A stretch of 7,346 nt of DNA, from positions 61,218 through 68,563 of the forward strand of contig NHBP01000036.1 in the NCBI GenBank assembly GCA_002168195.1. Direction: 5' to 3'. Made by a program: the position numbers and the translations under genes. Source of the DNA: Planctomycetaceae bacterium TMED10 (lineage in GTDB: Bacteria; Planctomycetota; Planctomycetia; Pirellulales; UBA7805). The notes beneath the pieces were generated by a model. That model searched no databases and was not told the origin of the DNA. It worked only from the letters and a program-made list of their open reading frames with translations. Of the stretch, positions 6,280-7,346 are shown one piece after another. Numbering within the stretch: the first letter of the stretch is position 1; every line of letters starts with the position of its first letter.

Positions 6280-7346
6280 ATGAATGTTGGGGTATTGCTT
6301 TCGAATTTCTCGCCGGATGTTGGTGGCGGCCATACGTTCGAAAATGAGGTGTTTGATTCATTGCGGCGAATGGCAGGTGAATGCAACCACACGTTCAAGG
6401 TTTTTGTGCGGCGAAATATTCCTGCCGCGTCGCAACTTCCTGCCAACGTCCAGATCATCCACCTTTCCTCAAAAAGACGGCTGCTTGAGCGTACCCGAGC
6501 CCATCTCTCGCGGTGTTCACGCCTGTTGACGCTGCGGGGAATCAAGCGTTGGCGCGAAGGCCATAAAGTCGACTGGCTTGAAAACGTGCTGCTCAGCAGC
6601 GGTGTGGATGCCATGTGGTATCCAACACCGGGGGCAGCAACAACCGAAATTCCATTCATTACCGTCGTCTGGGATTTACAACATCGATTGCAACCTTTTT
6701 TTCCCGAGGTCAGTGCAGAAATGGAATGGAAGCGCCGGGAACGCCATTATGGAGACGTTCTCCGACGCGCGACGTATATTGTGACTGGAACCCAGGTCGG
6801 AAAACAAGAAATCGAGCGATTTTATCAAATTGCACCCGAGCGGATCCGGATTCTCCCGCACCCCACACCACAATTTGCCTTCCAGTCGCCGGTTGAGGAT
6901 GAGCAGCAAGTGCTCTCACGAATGGGCATCGAACCTGGCTATCTTTTTTACCCCGCACAATTTTGGCCACATAAAAATCATGCAAATCTCCTTCGCGCGG
7001 TCAAACTTTTGCGCGAAGAGCACGGTATTCAGATCCCGTTGGTACTGGTCGGATCGGACAAAGGACAACAAGCCACCTATATCCGAAAGTTGGCCGCCGA
7101 CCTGGGCGTTGAAGCGCAGTTGAAATTACTCGGTTTTGTGTCGCAAGACGAATTACGCGTGTTGTACCGCAATGCTTTTGCCCTTACCTATGTCACGTGG
7201 TTCGGGCCGGAAAACCTACCGCCCTTGGAAGCCTTTGCGGCAGGCTGTCCCGTCATTGCATCCAATGTCCCGGGATCCGAAGAGCAACTAGGCACCGCCG
7301 CGATGCTCGTCGATGGTGGTAGTCCGCAAAGTATCGCCTCTGCAGT
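6280..7346 (+). CDS. GT4-family glycosyltransferase, C-terminal end cut by the window
   Basis: A GT-B retaining glycosyltransferase of the glycogen-synthase/WaaG type that would transfer a sugar from a nucleotide donor to a growing surface polysaccharide at the cytoplasmic membrane. The frame is open for 355 codons from ATG 6280 to the right edge. The N-terminal domain starts MNVGVLLSNFSPDVGGGHTFE, with the glycine-rich acceptor-side loop. VVWDLQHRLQPFFPE (around residues 129-143) is a wording I know from GT4 enzymes. The C-terminal domain begins near YPAQFWPHKNH and contains the donor-binding stretch FGPENLPPLEAFAAGCPVIA (308-327). The final Glu of the EX7E motif is E317, but the usual first Glu is replaced by Gly309, with E311 two residues later. 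An in-frame TAA at 6262-6264 leaves 6280 as the only ATG start, with a modest GGGAAG upstream. It is the fourth gene of the operon and probably not the last. Confidence 0.93.
   Translation, partial: MNVGVLLSNFSPDVGGGHTFENEVFDSLRRMAGECNHTFKVFVRRNIPAASQLPANVQIIHLSSKRRLLERTRAHLSRCSRLLTLRGIKRWREGHKVDWLENVLLSSGVDAMWYPTPGAATTEIPFITVVWDLQHRLQPFFPEVSAEMEWKRRERHYGDVLRRATYIVTGTQVGKQEIERFYQIAPERIRILPHPTPQFAFQSPVEDEQQVLSRMGIEPGYLFYPAQFWPHKNHANLLRAVKLLREEHGIQIPLVLVGSDKGQQATYIRKLAADLGVEAQLKLLGFVSQDELRVLYRNAFALTYVTWFGPENLPPLEAFAAGCPVIASNVPGSEEQLGTAAMLVDGGSPQSIASA

Overview
The window looks like chromosomal DNA from a free-living Gram-negative-type bacterium. The style of the acyl synthetase, the FGGY kinase and the surface-sugar genes, the roughly balanced base composition and the loose mixed-strand layout suggest a planctomycete (Pirellulales-like). 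That is a judgement from memory of protein style, not a search, and should be held loosely. No insertion sequence, CRISPR array, phage gene or rRNA was seen.

Left part (1-1628): a long reading frame on the minus strand, running off the left edge, encodes an AMP-forming acyl-CoA/acyl-ACP synthetase. A 168-bp divergent spacer carries two short palindromes. It separates the synthetase from a plus-strand FGGY-family carbohydrate kinase (1629-3098).

Middle part (3099-3936): a complete tRNA-Ala (anticodon CGC, G3:U70 pair present) lies at 3173-3245 with its own good sigma-70-type promoter. About 690 bp without a convincing protein gene follow. This stretch holds several hairpins and inverted repeats, then a candidate promoter (TTGACA, 18 nt, TATTCT) that would give the next operon a leader of about 230 nt.

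Right part (3937-7346, open at the right edge): a tightly packed plus-strand operon for a surface glycan. It encodes a small cupin protein, a DegT/DnrJ/EryC1 (GDP-perosamine synthase-like) sugar aminotransferase, a class I SAM methyltransferase resembling the TylM1/DesVI sugar N-methyltransferases, and a GT4 glycosyltransferase. The first three genes are joined by two ATGA stop/start overlaps, and these fix the true starts of the aminotransferase (4347) and methyltransferase (5468) downstream of longer apparent frames. The simplest reading is that a keto-sugar nucleotide is aminated, the amino-sugar is methylated (perhaps on the new nitrogen), and the product is transferred to a growing polysaccharide. 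The cupin may act on the sugar nucleotide or on its substituent, but its role is unproven. The operon probably continues to the right.
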